Assembly: GCA_012521525.1 (NCBI GenBank)
Contig: JAAYMG010000279.1
Coordinates: forward strand, 1-13,826
Source of the DNA: Clostridiales bacterium
GTDB lineage: Bacteria > Bacillota > Clostridia > Oscillospirales > JAAYOS01
DNA: 13,826 bases
Reading direction: 5' to 3'
The translations under genes and the position numbers were made by a program. Position 1 is the first letter of the stretch. Every line of letters begins with the position of its first letter. The notes below the pieces were generated by a model. That model did not search any database. It had not been told where the DNA came from and saw nothing but the letters and a program-made list of their open reading frames with translations. Positions 6,638 through 13,826 of this stretch are shown in pieces.

Positions 6638-7930
6638 ATGAAACTGTCAAAACGGACATGGGCCTCTTTTTTGCTCATAGGACTGGCCGGCCAGTTTGCG
6701 TGGACGATCGAAAACATGTATTTCAACGTGTACCTCTACAACACCATTTCCGAAAACCCGGGCTATATTGCCCTCATGGTAGCATCCAGCGCTATCGTCG
6801 CGACCCTCACGACATTTGTCATGGGCGCCTTATCGGACAGAGCGGCACGACGCAAACCTTTTATATGTATCGGGTACATATTGTGGGGGTTGTCAACCAT
6901 GTCCTTCGGACTGATCAGCGTGGATAATGCGGCAAGGTTGTTTCCGGCGGCAAACTCCGTGGCTGTCGCGGCTGCCACACTGATCATCATGGACTGCATC
7001 ATGACTTTTTTCGGTTCCACGGCAAATGACGCTGCATTCAACGCATATGTGACCGATACGACCACGACCGGTAACAGGGGAAGGGTAGAGTCCGTCCTCG
7101 CGGTGCTTCCGCTGCTGGCCATGCTGATCATCTTCGGACTGTTCGATCCGTTGACACAGAAAGGCGAATGGCAAAAGTTCTTCAATATTTTCGGCGTCAT
7201 AGTTACCCTGACCGGTATAATATCGATATTCCTGCTGAAGCACGAAGAAACTGACAGGACCGGCGATGCAAACGAGCGCTACCTGCTCAGCCTCATCCAC
7301 GGATTCAAACCTTCGGTCATACGGAGCAACCCCTCAATATACCTTGCATTGCTGGCACTGGGAATATTCGCGATCGCGCAACAGGTTTTTTTCCCGTATC
7401 TCATCATCTATATGCAGCGCTATCTTAAGATCGATGATTATGCGATCGTTTTGGGAGTCGTACTCATATTCGCCTCGATAGTAAGCGTGATTGGCGGCGG
7501 CTTTATTGACAAAATCGGAAAGATCAGGTTTCTGCTCCCGTCAGCAGTCATCATGTTTGCGGGACTTGTCGCCATGTTCTTTGTCCGCACCATGGTTACT
7601 GCGATCATAGCTGGCTGCATCATGATGTCCGGGAGCATGTTGGTTTCGGCGACCCTGTCGGCGATCGTCCGTGATCATACACCTGCAGATAAAGTCGGTC
7701 ATTTCCAGGGGATCAGGATGATCTTTTATGTGCTGCTGCCGATGGTCATTGGTCCGTTCATCGGGGCGGCTGTCATAATGAACAGTGACAGTACATATGT
7801 GGAGCTGGGCGTCGTAAAGAGCGTGCCTACACCTTCGATCTTCCTGGCCGCCGCTGCGGTCCTGCTCCTCGTGGCGGTACCTGTCCTGGTTTTGGGAAAG
7901 AGGGAAAAGGAAAAGGGGAAAGTTATATGA
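6638..7930 (+). CDS. MFS transporter, probably for a sugar or glycoside
   Basis: The 430-residue protein is almost wholly hydrophobic, with about 12 membrane segments (roughly residues 8-28, 42-66, 73-95, 107-130, 150-168, 180-200, 232-258, 267-290, 298-317, 320-345, 362-383 and 400-420). A polar loop of about 30 residues separates the two six-helix halves. GALSDRAARRKPF (63-75), between helices 2 and 3, is a good copy of MFS motif A. RDHTPADKVGHFQGIR (345-360) before helix 11 is a strongly polar cytoplasmic loop. Overall it resembles the sugar-linked SLC45/GPH-like branch, but I cannot name the substrate. GGGG sits 10 nt before the ATG. The stop overlaps the glycoside hydrolase start by ATGA, so transport of that enzyme's substrate is the natural inference. 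There is no signal peptide. Confidence 0.85.
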   Translation: MKLSKRTWASFLLIGLAGQFAWTIENMYFNVYLYNTISENPGYIALMVASSAIVATLTTFVMGALSDRAARRKPFICIGYILWGLSTMSFGLISVDNAARLFPAANSVAVAAATLIIMDCIMTFFGSTANDAAFNAYVTDTTTTGNRGRVESVLAVLPLLAMLIIFGLFDPLTQKGEWQKFFNIFGVIVTLTGIISIFLLKHEETDRTGDANERYLLSLIHGFKPSVIRSNPSIYLALLALGIFAIAQQVFFPYLIIYMQRYLKIDDYAIVLGVVLIFASIVSVIGGGFIDKIGKIRFLLPSAVIMFAGLVAMFFVRTMVTAIIAGCIMMSGSMLVSATLSAIVRDHTPADKVGHFQGIRMIFYVLLPMVIGPFIGAAVIMNSDSTYVELGVVKSVPTPSIFLAAAAVLLLVAVPVLVLGKREKEKGKVI

Positions 7931-9636
7931 AGACTATTTGGGGCGAAAACATCGACGTAAATAACGTACTGCCCGAATATCCCAGGCCTCAGATGGCAAG
8001 GGAGAGCTACATAAACCTGAACGGGATTTGGGAGTATGCTATCACGGATACCGAAGACCTGCCTGAAAGTTTCGACGGTGAAATCGTCGTTCCGTTTTCT
8101 CCTGAGTCCGAGCTCAGCGGAGTAAAGCGATTTCTCGAACCGGCTCAGACGCTTTGGTATAGGAGATCGCTAACGCTGCCGCGGGACTTCAACGTGGGAC
8201 GAATCCTGCTGCACTTCGGCGCTGTCGACCAGATAGCCACGGTATATGTCAACGGCAGGGAAGTGTGCAGCCATGTCGGCGGATATACTCCGTTCAGTGC
8301 GGATATCACGGAATGTTCAACTGACGGTGAAATCGAAATAGTCGTGAAAGTCCGGGATCATTCCGACACATCATACCATTCAAGGGGCAAGCAGAAGATC
8401 AGGAGGGGAGGTATATGGTACACCCCTCAAAGCGGTATTTGGCAGACGGTATGGCTTGAAAGCGTACCTGAGCAATATATAAAGGGCTTGCGGATAACAC
8501 CGCTTTACGATGAAAGCGAAGTCGAGCTTCTGGTGATGTCCGACAGCGACCTTCAATGCAAAGCCATCTGCTGCGAAAGTGAGATCCTCTTTAAGGCAAA
8601 TGAGCCCGCAAGGCTGCATATCGATCCCTTTGTCCCATGGACACCGGAAAATCCCCACCTGTATGATTTGGCGGTCGAAATGGGAAAGGACCGCGTAAAG
8701 AGCTATTTCGGCATGCGCAAGTTTTCCGTAGAGCTGGATGAACATGGAGTAAAAAGGCTCTTCCTGAACAACAGGCCATATTTTCACAACGGATTGCTGG
8801 ACCAGGGGTATTATTGTGACGGTCTGTATACCCCTCCCAGTGACGAAGCGATGATATTTGATATCAGGACGGCAAAGGATCTGGGGTTCAACATGCTCAG
8901 AAAGCACATAAAAATCGAGCCGCTCAGGTGGTATTACCACTGTGACAGGCTCGGCATGCTGGTCTGGCAGGACATGGTCAACGGCGGCGGTAATTACGGC
9001 TTTTTGACGGCCACGACTCCGCTCGTTACCGGTATCCATTTCAAGGACAACCGGTATAAGCTCTTCGGCCGTGAGGACCCGGAAGGAAGGGAACAATACT
9101 TCCGCGAGCTTGATGAGATGATAAACCATCTATACAATGCGGTGTCGATTGCGATGTGGGTCCCTTTCAACGAAGGATGGGGGCAGTTCGACGCAGAAGA
9201 AGCGGCTGACAGGATACGAAGGCTTGACACGACGCGTACTATCGACCACGCAAGCGGATGGCACGATCAATACATCGGTGACATCAAAAGCCTGCATGTA
9301 TATTTCAGGAAATACAGGTTCAGGGAGGACAGGCTGGGCCGTGCAGTCGTCCTGTCCGAGTTTGGCGGGTATAATCACAGGGTAGAGGGACATTGCTTCA
9401 ACGATAAGGATTATGGCTACAGGCGGTTTGCCTCCCGGGAGGAACTGCTTGCTGCATTAAGGGATCTCTACCTCGGCGAGATCATCCCTGCGAAGGGGAA
9501 GGGGCTCAGCGCCGCAGTTTATACCCAGCTTACCGATGTTGAGGATGAACTTAACGGCTTCATTACCTACGACCGTAAGGTAGTAAAGATACATCCTGAC
9601 GAAATAAAAGACTTAATGGAAATGCTGCTGGATTAA
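7927..9636 (+). CDS. Glycoside hydrolase family 2, cytoplasmic
   Basis: A retaining exo-glycosidase of the beta-galactosidase/beta-glucuronidase family. The 569-residue protein has an N-terminal jelly-roll sugar-binding domain (about 1-182, with LWYRRSLTLP and VYVNGREVCSHVGGYTPF), an immunoglobulin-like domain (about 185-272), and a TIM barrel (about 275-569). In the barrel, Asn415-Glu416 of WVPFNEGWGQF is the expected acid/base and Glu478 of VLSEFGGYNH the expected nucleophile. It is much shorter than LacZ, ending after the barrel with AVYTQLTDVEDELNGFITYD, a sequence typical of small GH2 enzymes. No signal peptide is present, so it should act on imported substrate. GGGG lies about 8 nt before the ATG, which overlaps the transporter stop. 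Substrate (galactoside, glucuronide, mannoside or other) cannot be fixed by eye. Confidence 0.92.
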   Translation: MKTIWGENIDVNNVLPEYPRPQMARESYINLNGIWEYAITDTEDLPESFDGEIVVPFSPESELSGVKRFLEPAQTLWYRRSLTLPRDFNVGRILLHFGAVDQIATVYVNGREVCSHVGGYTPFSADITECSTDGEIEIVVKVRDHSDTSYHSRGKQKIRRGGIWYTPQSGIWQTVWLESVPEQYIKGLRITPLYDESEVELLVMSDSDLQCKAICCESEILFKANEPARLHIDPFVPWTPENPHLYDLAVEMGKDRVKSYFGMRKFSVELDEHGVKRLFLNNRPYFHNGLLDQGYYCDGLYTPPSDEAMIFDIRTAKDLGFNMLRKHIKIEPLRWYYHCDRLGMLVWQDMVNGGGNYGFLTATTPLVTGIHFKDNRYKLFGREDPEGREQYFRELDEMINHLYNAVSIAMWVPFNEGWGQFDAEEAADRIRRLDTTRTIDHASGWHDQYIGDIKSLHVYFRKYRFREDRLGRAVVLSEFGGYNHRVEGHCFNDKDYGYRRFASREELLAALRDLYLGEIIPAKGKGLSAAVYTQLTDVEDELNGFITYDRKVVKIHPDEIKDLMEMLLD

Positions 9637-9963
9637 CAGATATATACTTTGAGCGAAATGTTACGTAATTCTATGCCGGTCATATGTACCATGATCTAAT
9701 ATGTTTGACTTGGTTTGTCATTGTTGGAGCGTTTCTGCTTTACTGTTATGCTTATAACTGCAGTTCCGGCTGAATCGGATGTGCATGTTTCAAACCTATA
9801 TGTAAAATCACGAAAAGCGGTTCTTCAAGCTCGTTTCAGCTTGAAGAACCGCTTTACCATTGTCATTCAGAGTCATTGATTGGCTGGCTGGTTTTGCTGA
9901 TGTTCTAGTATGTATGATGCTATTCTGCTATAGCTACTAAGATGCTGTTCTGATTAACGCTGT
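9637..9963. other. Intergenic region between convergent genes
   Basis: About 330 nt separate the glycoside hydrolase (plus) from the minus-strand gene ending at 9964. The first 170 nt show no convincing gene, promoter or RNA. The rest holds the 18-bp hairpin at 9814-9855 and the degenerate repeat starting near 9899. Confidence 0.7.
9814..9855. terminator. Perfect 18-bp hairpin between convergent genes, probable bidirectional terminator
   Basis: AAAGCGGTTCTTCAAGCT, a 6-nt CGTTTC loop, then the exact reverse complement. The hairpin sits between two genes pointing at each other, 177 nt past the glycoside hydrolase stop and 108 nt past the stop of the minus-strand gene. Neither side has a clean T tract: the plus side continues ACCATTG, the minus side reads CTTTTCGTGATTTT, which is slightly better. 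Termination is likely from position, but a non-terminator hairpin is possible. Confidence 0.55.
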
Positions 9964-9983
9964 TCAGCTTTGATGCTGCTCGA
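9899..9983. repeat. Degenerate GATGCTGTTCTG-like repeat
   Basis: Related words follow one another: GATGTTCTAGTAT (9899), GATGCTATTCTGCTA (9916-9930), GATGCTGTTCTGATTA (9941-9956), ACGCTGTTCAGCTTT (9957) and GATGCTGCTCGA (9972-9983). The last copies overlap the final codons (about EQHQS) of the minus-strand gene. The pattern suggests slippage or duplication at the 3' end of that gene. Confidence 0.45.
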
Positions 9984-10683
9984 CCGCGAATCGAAACGGG
10001 TTGATGATCCTGTTCGGCCAGATCTTTGCGGCCATCCTGTACATGGCCTTTGCGTGTATGCGGTCGTGCCAGAGGAACCTGCGGAGCATTTTCGACAGGG
10101 TCCACTGCTCTCCGCTGCTGTCGGTAAAAACATTGTTTGTCAGAAAACCGCCCTTGTTTTCAAGGATCCAGAATCCCTGCAGCCTGCCCGCCAATATGTC
10201 AGGATAGTCATTTATGTCTATCCCTATCTGTGCGAAGTAGTATTTATTTACGCGGCAGACATGGTCATACATTTCCCTTGCTGTCCGCGGACGCTTTCCG
10301 TAAAAAGTCGCACGTTCGGGCAGATTGGTTTCGTCCTTGTAGGGAATGGAATCGTATAAGCTCTGGAAGTCTTCCGCCGATTTCAGCACGAGTGATTTCA
10401 GCTTGCCGTAGGCTCCCCGCTGAAGCGGTTTGAGTTCAGAATGAAAGATCACTTCGGTGTCGGCATCTTCGACTGCCAGATTCGTAGTGCTTGTCTGGAT
10501 GATCACGTTTTCAAGCTTTCCGTCATAAGGGATATCTGCCCATTTGCAGTAGGACTGGATTTCCGGTTCAAACTTCCTGAGGGCCTCATCCAATTCTGCG
10601 GCTCTTGTAAATGCACCGGGAAAGCTCTCGGAAAAGAGAATGACTCCTTTGTCGTTTGATTCCTGAACTATCTTGTTTTCCAC
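9964..10683 (-). CDS. Uncharacterised protein: HicB-like N-terminal domain plus DinB-like His-triad domain
   Basis: I do not recognise a named gene. Numbering is from the GTG at 10683 (239 residues). Residues about 1-50 read like the HicB/UPF0150 fold: a short strand, then ESFPGAFTRAAELDEALRKF, which resembles the family's PGxxTxGxTxEEAL pattern. About 85-230 resembles the DinB/DUF664 four-helix bundle. The candidate metal ligands are His141 (REMYDHVCRVNKYYF), His206 and His210 (LWHDRIHAKAM); an isolated His plus HxxxH is the DinB arrangement. No signal peptide or membrane segment is seen. DinB-like proteins include thiol transferases and metal hydrolases, but no activity can be assigned. The frame extends to ATG 10701, but AGGAGG lies inside that extension, 9 nt before the GTG, and the ATG has no ribosome site. 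The gene stands alone with its own promoter. Confidence 0.7.
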   Translation of the reverse strand: MENKIVQESNDKGVILFSESFPGAFTRAAELDEALRKFEPEIQSYCKWADIPYDGKLENVIIQTSTTNLAVEDADTEVIFHSELKPLQRGAYGKLKSLVLKSAEDFQSLYDSIPYKDETNLPERATFYGKRPRTAREMYDHVCRVNKYYFAQIGIDINDYPDILAGRLQGFWILENKGGFLTNNVFTDSSGEQWTLSKMLRRFLWHDRIHAKAMYRMAAKIWPNRIINPFRFAVEQHQS

Positions 10684-10692
10684 TAAGACTAT

Positions 10693-10698
10693 CCTCCT
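10693..10698 (-). promoter_or_regulatory. AGGAGG ribosome binding site that sets the start at GTG 10683
   Basis: A perfect Shine-Dalgarno AGGAGG lies 9 nt before a GTG codon (10683-10681). It falls on codons 2 and 3 of the longer frame starting at ATG 10701, which has only CAGTTCGGC in front of it. The predicted transcript starts near 10715, so the ATG would have only about 14 nt of leader. Together these favour the GTG. Confidence 0.65.
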
Positions 10699-10721
10699 CA
10701 TGCCGAACTGCGTTCTGTCTA

Positions 10722-10750
10722 ATTATAACATAACAATTAAACTTAGTGAA
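10722..10750 (-). promoter_or_regulatory. Promoter of the HicB-like/DinB-like gene
   Basis: On the minus strand TTCACT (10750-10745), a 17-nt spacer, then TATAAT (10727-10722), a perfect -10 preceded by TGT, which gives the extended -10 TGN. The -35 matches consensus at 4/6. The start point should be near 10715, about 32 nt before the GTG start. Confidence 0.75.
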
Positions 10751-10775
10751 CTGGATGTTGATTTTACAATTTGCT

Positions 10776-10832
10776 GCAACACAAAGGACAGTTTCCCTAT
10801 TGACCTGCAAGAAGGGTTGTCCTTTGTGTTGC
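10776..10832. repeat. Perfect 15-bp inverted repeat with a 27-nt spacer
   Basis: GCAACACAAAGGACA (10776-10790) is exactly mirrored by TGTCCTTTGTGTTGC (10818-10832). The spacer can add a CCC/GGG pairing (10795-10797 with 10814-10816). It lies downstream of the ABC transporter gene and just upstream of the next gene's promoter. No T tract follows on either strand, so a standard intrinsic terminator is not supported. A transcribed hairpin, a regulatory site or a remnant of a small repeat element are all possible. Confidence 0.6.
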
Positions 10833-10863
10833 TTTGCCTATCGCTTATAAACGTTGTTTTATA

Positions 10864-10912
10864 GACTCACCGGGGACGTACATGACTCAACCGCGACCTT
10901 GTCATGTGAGTC
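10864..10912. repeat. Nested palindromic element, REP-like in appearance
   Basis: GACTCAC (10864-10870) mirrors GTGAGTC (10906-10912), and inside it ACATGAC (10880-10886) mirrors GTCATGT (10901-10907). GACTCA also occurs twice directly (10864 and 10884). CCGGGGACGT in the left half recalls extragenic palindromes seen near IS200-like Y1 transposase genes in Firmicutes, but no transposase is in the window. No T tract follows on either strand. Confidence 0.45.
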
Positions 10913-10965
10913 GGCAAGAGATTTAATGGGCTTCTGATCTTTTGACCGATTGCCGGAATCCGTGA

Positions 10966-13826
10966 TCATTCAGTGCGCAATGCAACAACGGGATCCTTGT
11001 TCGCTGCGATCCTTGACGGAATAAGGCCAGCGATAAATGTGAGCACCATGCTTATGATGATCAGCATTGCTCCTCCGGCCCATGGCAGCTCGGCACCGAG
11101 GGTCGAAATGCGGGTCAGCCTTTGGATGATCGAGTTTATCGGTATCGTCAGCGCCAGGGTAAGCCCGATGCCGATAATGCCCGAGACGAATCCGATGACG
11201 AGCGTTTCGGCGTTGAACACCCTTGAGATGTCCTTCTTGGATGCTCCGATGCTTCGCAGCAATCCTATTTCCTTTGTGCGCTCCAGGACCGAAATGTAGG
11301 TTATGATCCCGATCATTATGGAGGACACGACAAGTGAAATGGCCACAAAAGCGATCAGGACGTAAGATATTGCGTTGATGATGGTGGTGATCGACGACAT
11401 CAGCAGCGCTACATAATCAGTGTAAGAGATCCTGTCTTCTTCTCCAACAGACTCGTTGTACTCTGCGATCCTGTCGGATATTGCATCCTTGTCTTCAAAG
11501 GTGGAAGCGTAAAGGTAGATCTTGCTGGGGCTTGAGCGGTCAACATATCCGAGGGTTTTCAAATTGTCTTCATATGTCGACTGCGAAACAGTGGAGGGCA
11601 TATATTTGTCGAACAATGCCGCAAGCTCCTGTTCCGTGTAATTTGCGACAGCCATGTCCAGTGAGGCGGCCAGCTGGTCCGTTGTCTGGGAACCGAGCCG
11701 CTCCTGCACTGATGAGGCATACTCGGCACGGACTCTTTCCTCAAGCATCTTACGTACGGTCGCATACAGAGTCTCGTCGTCCATCTGGGAAATATATTCC
11801 GTTACTGCCTCAATATCCACACCCATTTCTTCCGCGAAGCTTTGCGCCATGGTCGTCTCGATATATTCCCGGTCAAGTGAAGCCATATACTGTTCTACGG
11901 CCTGTGCTACATACTCGTCGGAAGGTACGGACGAAATTTCGGTAAATATAGCCGCTTTTCCGGCGTTTGGCAGGGATGCGAAGTATTCGGTTATGAGCGC
12001 CGCTTTTTCGCTGTCGGGGATCTCCTCATCTTCATTCAGGAAGGGCAGCCCGGTTATGACATCGGTATCGGGGTCATCTAGCTGAGCTTTGATGATCTGA
12101 CTGTCTTCGGACAGATCGATCAGGTAGTCGGTGAGAGCGGTGGTATACCCTATGGCGCCGGTCATCATTGCCGCAGCGGCGTCGGGGTTTTGCCTTACTA
12201 CTCCGGTTATTTTCAGCTCTATGCCGTTTTCATAGAGTATCGACAGGCCCGTATCGCTCTTGCTTATATCCCTGTATACTTTTCCTTCGCTGTCAAACTG
12301 GTATAATTCCCAGGGAGGTATGAGCCTGAATGTCATGTCGCAGATTTCCTCGTAGGACCACTTTTCCTGCTTGACTTCTATCGGTTCGCGTTTGGCTGAT
12401 GCGATCATCAGATCCCGCATCTCGTCGGCCGACTTAAGGCCCAGGGCATAAAGGACCAGGTCGCTTATTTCGTTGTTTTTGTCCACGATCAATACAAGCT
12501 CGTTGTAAGCCTCGGGCCATTTGCCGTAGAGCAGGTCATACTGATCGAAAAGGATATCGTTTACAAGGGCATCGCCCTCGCCCGGAAGCATTTCTTCCCA
12601 TATTTTGAGGGTGGAGAAGTTTGAGTACATAGAGGAGTTGTAGAAGCCTGGAGGATATGGGGTGTCTGCGGCATCGCCTTCGGCTGCCGGCGCATTGCCT
12701 GACGATGTCCCTCTGCCTGTCATTATCGACTTCATAAGGGCTTCCAGGTCCGACTTGATGATCTTTCCGTTCTCGTCCTTTGTATATATGTTGAGATCAA
12801 GGTCATAAGCGTAATGGACTGCGCTGAGGTGGTCCTCAAGGCCGTTGTTTTCCGACTCAAGGAACTGCTTGAACGCTACCAGGTTGTTTTTTGTGGTGGC
12901 ATTGGAGTTTAGAGTTTTGATCAGGTCGTATGCTACGGAAGAAGAGTAAACCGCATCAAGATCATGCTGCGCCTCTTTGTTCCTTGCGCCCATAAGCGTT
13001 GTCATCAGAGATGTGATGTCTACGGTTTCAGCTTCGATCGTGATCGGATATGATGAAAGGGTGTCCTTCTGGACTGAGTCAATATATGACTGGATGCCGT
13101 TCGACAGGGCGAGTATGAGCGCGATCCCAATTATGCCTATGCTGCCCGCGAACGATGTCAGGAAAGTCCGTGCCTTTTTGGTGAGCAGGTTGTTGAATGA
13201 CAGGGAGAGCGCAGTGAAAAATGGCATCGAGCTTTTTCTTTTTGCCTTAAAGACCCTGCGTCGCTTTTTCTCCTGTGGTTCTGTTTTCCGGTCTTCCCTG
13301 TTTTCCGGGAAATACGGGTTTGTATCGTCTATAATGCTGCCGTCAAGGAGCCTTACGATCCTGGTCGAGTATTTTTCCGCCAGTTCCGAGTTGTGGGTGA
13401 CCATGATGATCAGGCGATCTTTTGATATTTCCTTAAGTATCTCAAGCACCGATACGCTTGTCTCCGAGTCCAGAGCACCGGTCGGTTCATCTGCCAGTAT
13501 TATCTCGGGGTCATTGACAAGGGCGCGTGCGATGGCTACCCGCTGCATCTGGCCGCCCGACAGCTGGTTTGGCTTTTTGTGGATCTGGTCCGCAAGTCCC
13601 ACTTTTGCAAGCGCATCGATCGCTCTTTTTCTGCGCTCCGATTTTGAAACCCCGGACAGGGCCAGCGCCAGCTCGACGTTTGCAAGCACGCTCTGATGGG
13701 GAATGAGGTTGTAGTTCTGAAAGACAAAGCCGATGGAACGGTTCCTGTAGGTGTCATAGTCGCGGTCGGTAAAATTCCTGGTGGGCCTTCCGTTTACTGA
13801 CAGATCTCCGCCTGACGGCCGGTCAA
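10966..13826 (-). CDS. ABC transporter, ATPase fused to MacB/FtsX-type permease (5' end outside window)
   Basis: A fused ABC ATPase and permease, the layout of MacB-type (type VII) transporters that act on peptides, lipoproteins or antimicrobials at the membrane. The frame is open to the right edge, so the start and Walker A are missing. Numbering from the first complete codon (Asp of LDRPSGG): Q-loop Gln36 (FVFQNYNLIPH), signature LSGGQMQRVAIARAL (88-102), Walker B IILADEPTGALD (108-119), H-loop His144 (MVTHN), and a basic stretch KKRRR before the membrane part. One helix (about 225-243) is followed by about 570 extracellular residues, then three helices (about 820-844, 874-895, 917-937). 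ISVLERTKEIGLLRSIGASKKDI is the FtsX signature after the second helix, and the protein ends PVVALRTE. At least 952 residues are visible. Substrate unknown. Confidence 0.93.
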   Translation of the reverse strand, partial: DRPSGGDLSVNGRPTRNFTDRDYDTYRNRSIGFVFQNYNLIPHQSVLANVELALALSGVSKSERRKRAIDALAKVGLADQIHKKPNQLSGGQMQRVAIARALVNDPEIILADEPTGALDSETSVSVLEILKEISKDRLIIMVTHNSELAEKYSTRIVRLLDGSIIDDTNPYFPENREDRKTEPQEKKRRRVFKAKRKSSMPFFTALSLSFNNLLTKKARTFLTSFAGSIGIIGIALILALSNGIQSYIDSVQKDTLSSYPITIEAETVDITSLMTTLMGARNKEAQHDLDAVYSSSVAYDLIKTLNSNATTKNNLVAFKQFLESENNGLEDHLSAVHYAYDLDLNIYTKDENGKIIKSDLEALMKSIMTGRGTSSGNAPAAEGDAADTPYPPGFYNSSMYSNFSTLKIWEEMLPGEGDALVNDILFDQYDLLYGKWPEAYNELVLIVDKNNEISDLVLYALGLKSADEMRDLMIASAKREPIEVKQEKWSYEEICDMTFRLIPPWELYQFDSEGKVYRDISKSDTGLSILYENGIELKITGVVRQNPDAAAAMMTGAIGYTTALTDYLIDLSEDSQIIKAQLDDPDTDVITGLPFLNEDEEIPDSEKAALITEYFASLPNAGKAAIFTEISSVPSDEYVAQAVEQYMASLDREYIETTMAQSFAEEMGVDIEAVTEYISQMDDETLYATVRKMLEERVRAEYASSVQERLGSQTTDQLAASLDMAVANYTEQELAALFDKYMPSTVSQSTYEDNLKTLGYVDRSSPSKIYLYASTFEDKDAISDRIAEYNESVGEEDRISYTDYVALLMSSITTIINAISYVLIAFVAISLVVSSIMIGIITYISVLERTKEIGLLRSIGASKKDISRVFNAETLVIGFVSGIIGIGLTLALTIPINSIIQRLTRISTLGAELPWAGGAMLIIISMVLTFIAGLIPSRIAANKDPVVALRTE

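Noticed and set aside
8380..9129. Minus-strand frame of 249 codons inside the glycoside hydrolase gene
   Set aside because: It overlaps a gene with intact catalytic motifs and shows no family features or ribosome site of its own.
9724..9855. Possible small RNA from a TTGGAG-N17-TATGCT promoter ending at the 18-bp hairpin
   Set aside because: Both hexamers are weak and the hairpin lacks a following T tract on the plus strand, so there is not enough support.
9964..10683. Toxin-antitoxin (HicAB) locus
   Set aside because: Only one domain resembles HicB and no small HicA-like gene is adjacent on either side.
12977..13696. Plus-strand frame of 239 codons antisense to the ABC ATPase
   Set aside because: The opposite strand encodes the clear ABC signature, Walker B and H-loop. 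The Ser-rich antisense product is a shadow.

Overview
The window looks like a chromosomal piece of a Clostridia-type Bacillota (Firmicutes). The main reason is a type II fatty-acid synthesis operon in the order fabH-acpP-fabK-fabD-fabG-fabF-accB-fabZ-accC, which uses the flavoprotein enoyl reductase FabK. Consistent with this are strong GGAGG-type ribosome binding sites, sigma-A-like promoters and an ATPase-permease fusion of a kind common in Clostridia. Species cannot be named from the sequence. No mobile element, CRISPR array, tRNA or rRNA was seen.

Region 1 (1-6556, minus strand) is the fatty-acid operon, read right to left from a TTGACA-N17-TATATA promoter at 6528-6556. A leader of about 250 nt precedes fabH. 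Genes are tightly packed, with short gaps or overlaps. The last gene, accC, runs off the left edge, and accD/accA probably lie beyond it. AccB and AccC belong to acetyl-CoA carboxylase, which makes malonyl-CoA. FabD moves malonyl to AcpP, FabH makes the first condensation, and FabG, FabZ, FabK and FabF carry out the elongation cycle. No fabT- or fapR-type regulator gene lies next to fabH. An ACACAG/CTGTGT palindrome fills the promoter spacer and is the best candidate operator.

Region 2 (6575-9636, plus strand) is a divergent two-gene unit: a 12-TM major facilitator transporter and a cytoplasmic family 2 glycoside hydrolase, coupled by an ATGA overlap. This suggests import of a glycoside or oligosaccharide and its hydrolysis inside the cell. 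Its promoter is back-to-back with the fab promoter. Region 3 (9637-9963) is a convergent intergenic stretch with a perfect 18-bp hairpin and a degenerate GATGCTGTTCTG-like repeat.

Region 4 (9964-10750, minus) is a single gene with its own promoter. I read it as a HicB-like N-terminal domain joined to a DinB-like His-triad domain, probably starting at a GTG inside the longest reading frame. Region 5 (10751-10965) has no gene but holds two inverted-repeat structures. Region 6 (10966 to the right edge, minus) is most of a MacB/FtsX-type ABC transporter with ATPase and permease fused and a very large extracellular domain. Its start and Walker A motif lie outside the window.

Most of the window is ordinary metabolism. 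The points most worth a second look are the promoter palindrome and repeat-bearing leader of the fab operon, the HicB-like/DinB-like protein, and the palindromic elements at 10776-10912. I did not find a convincing novel multi-gene system.
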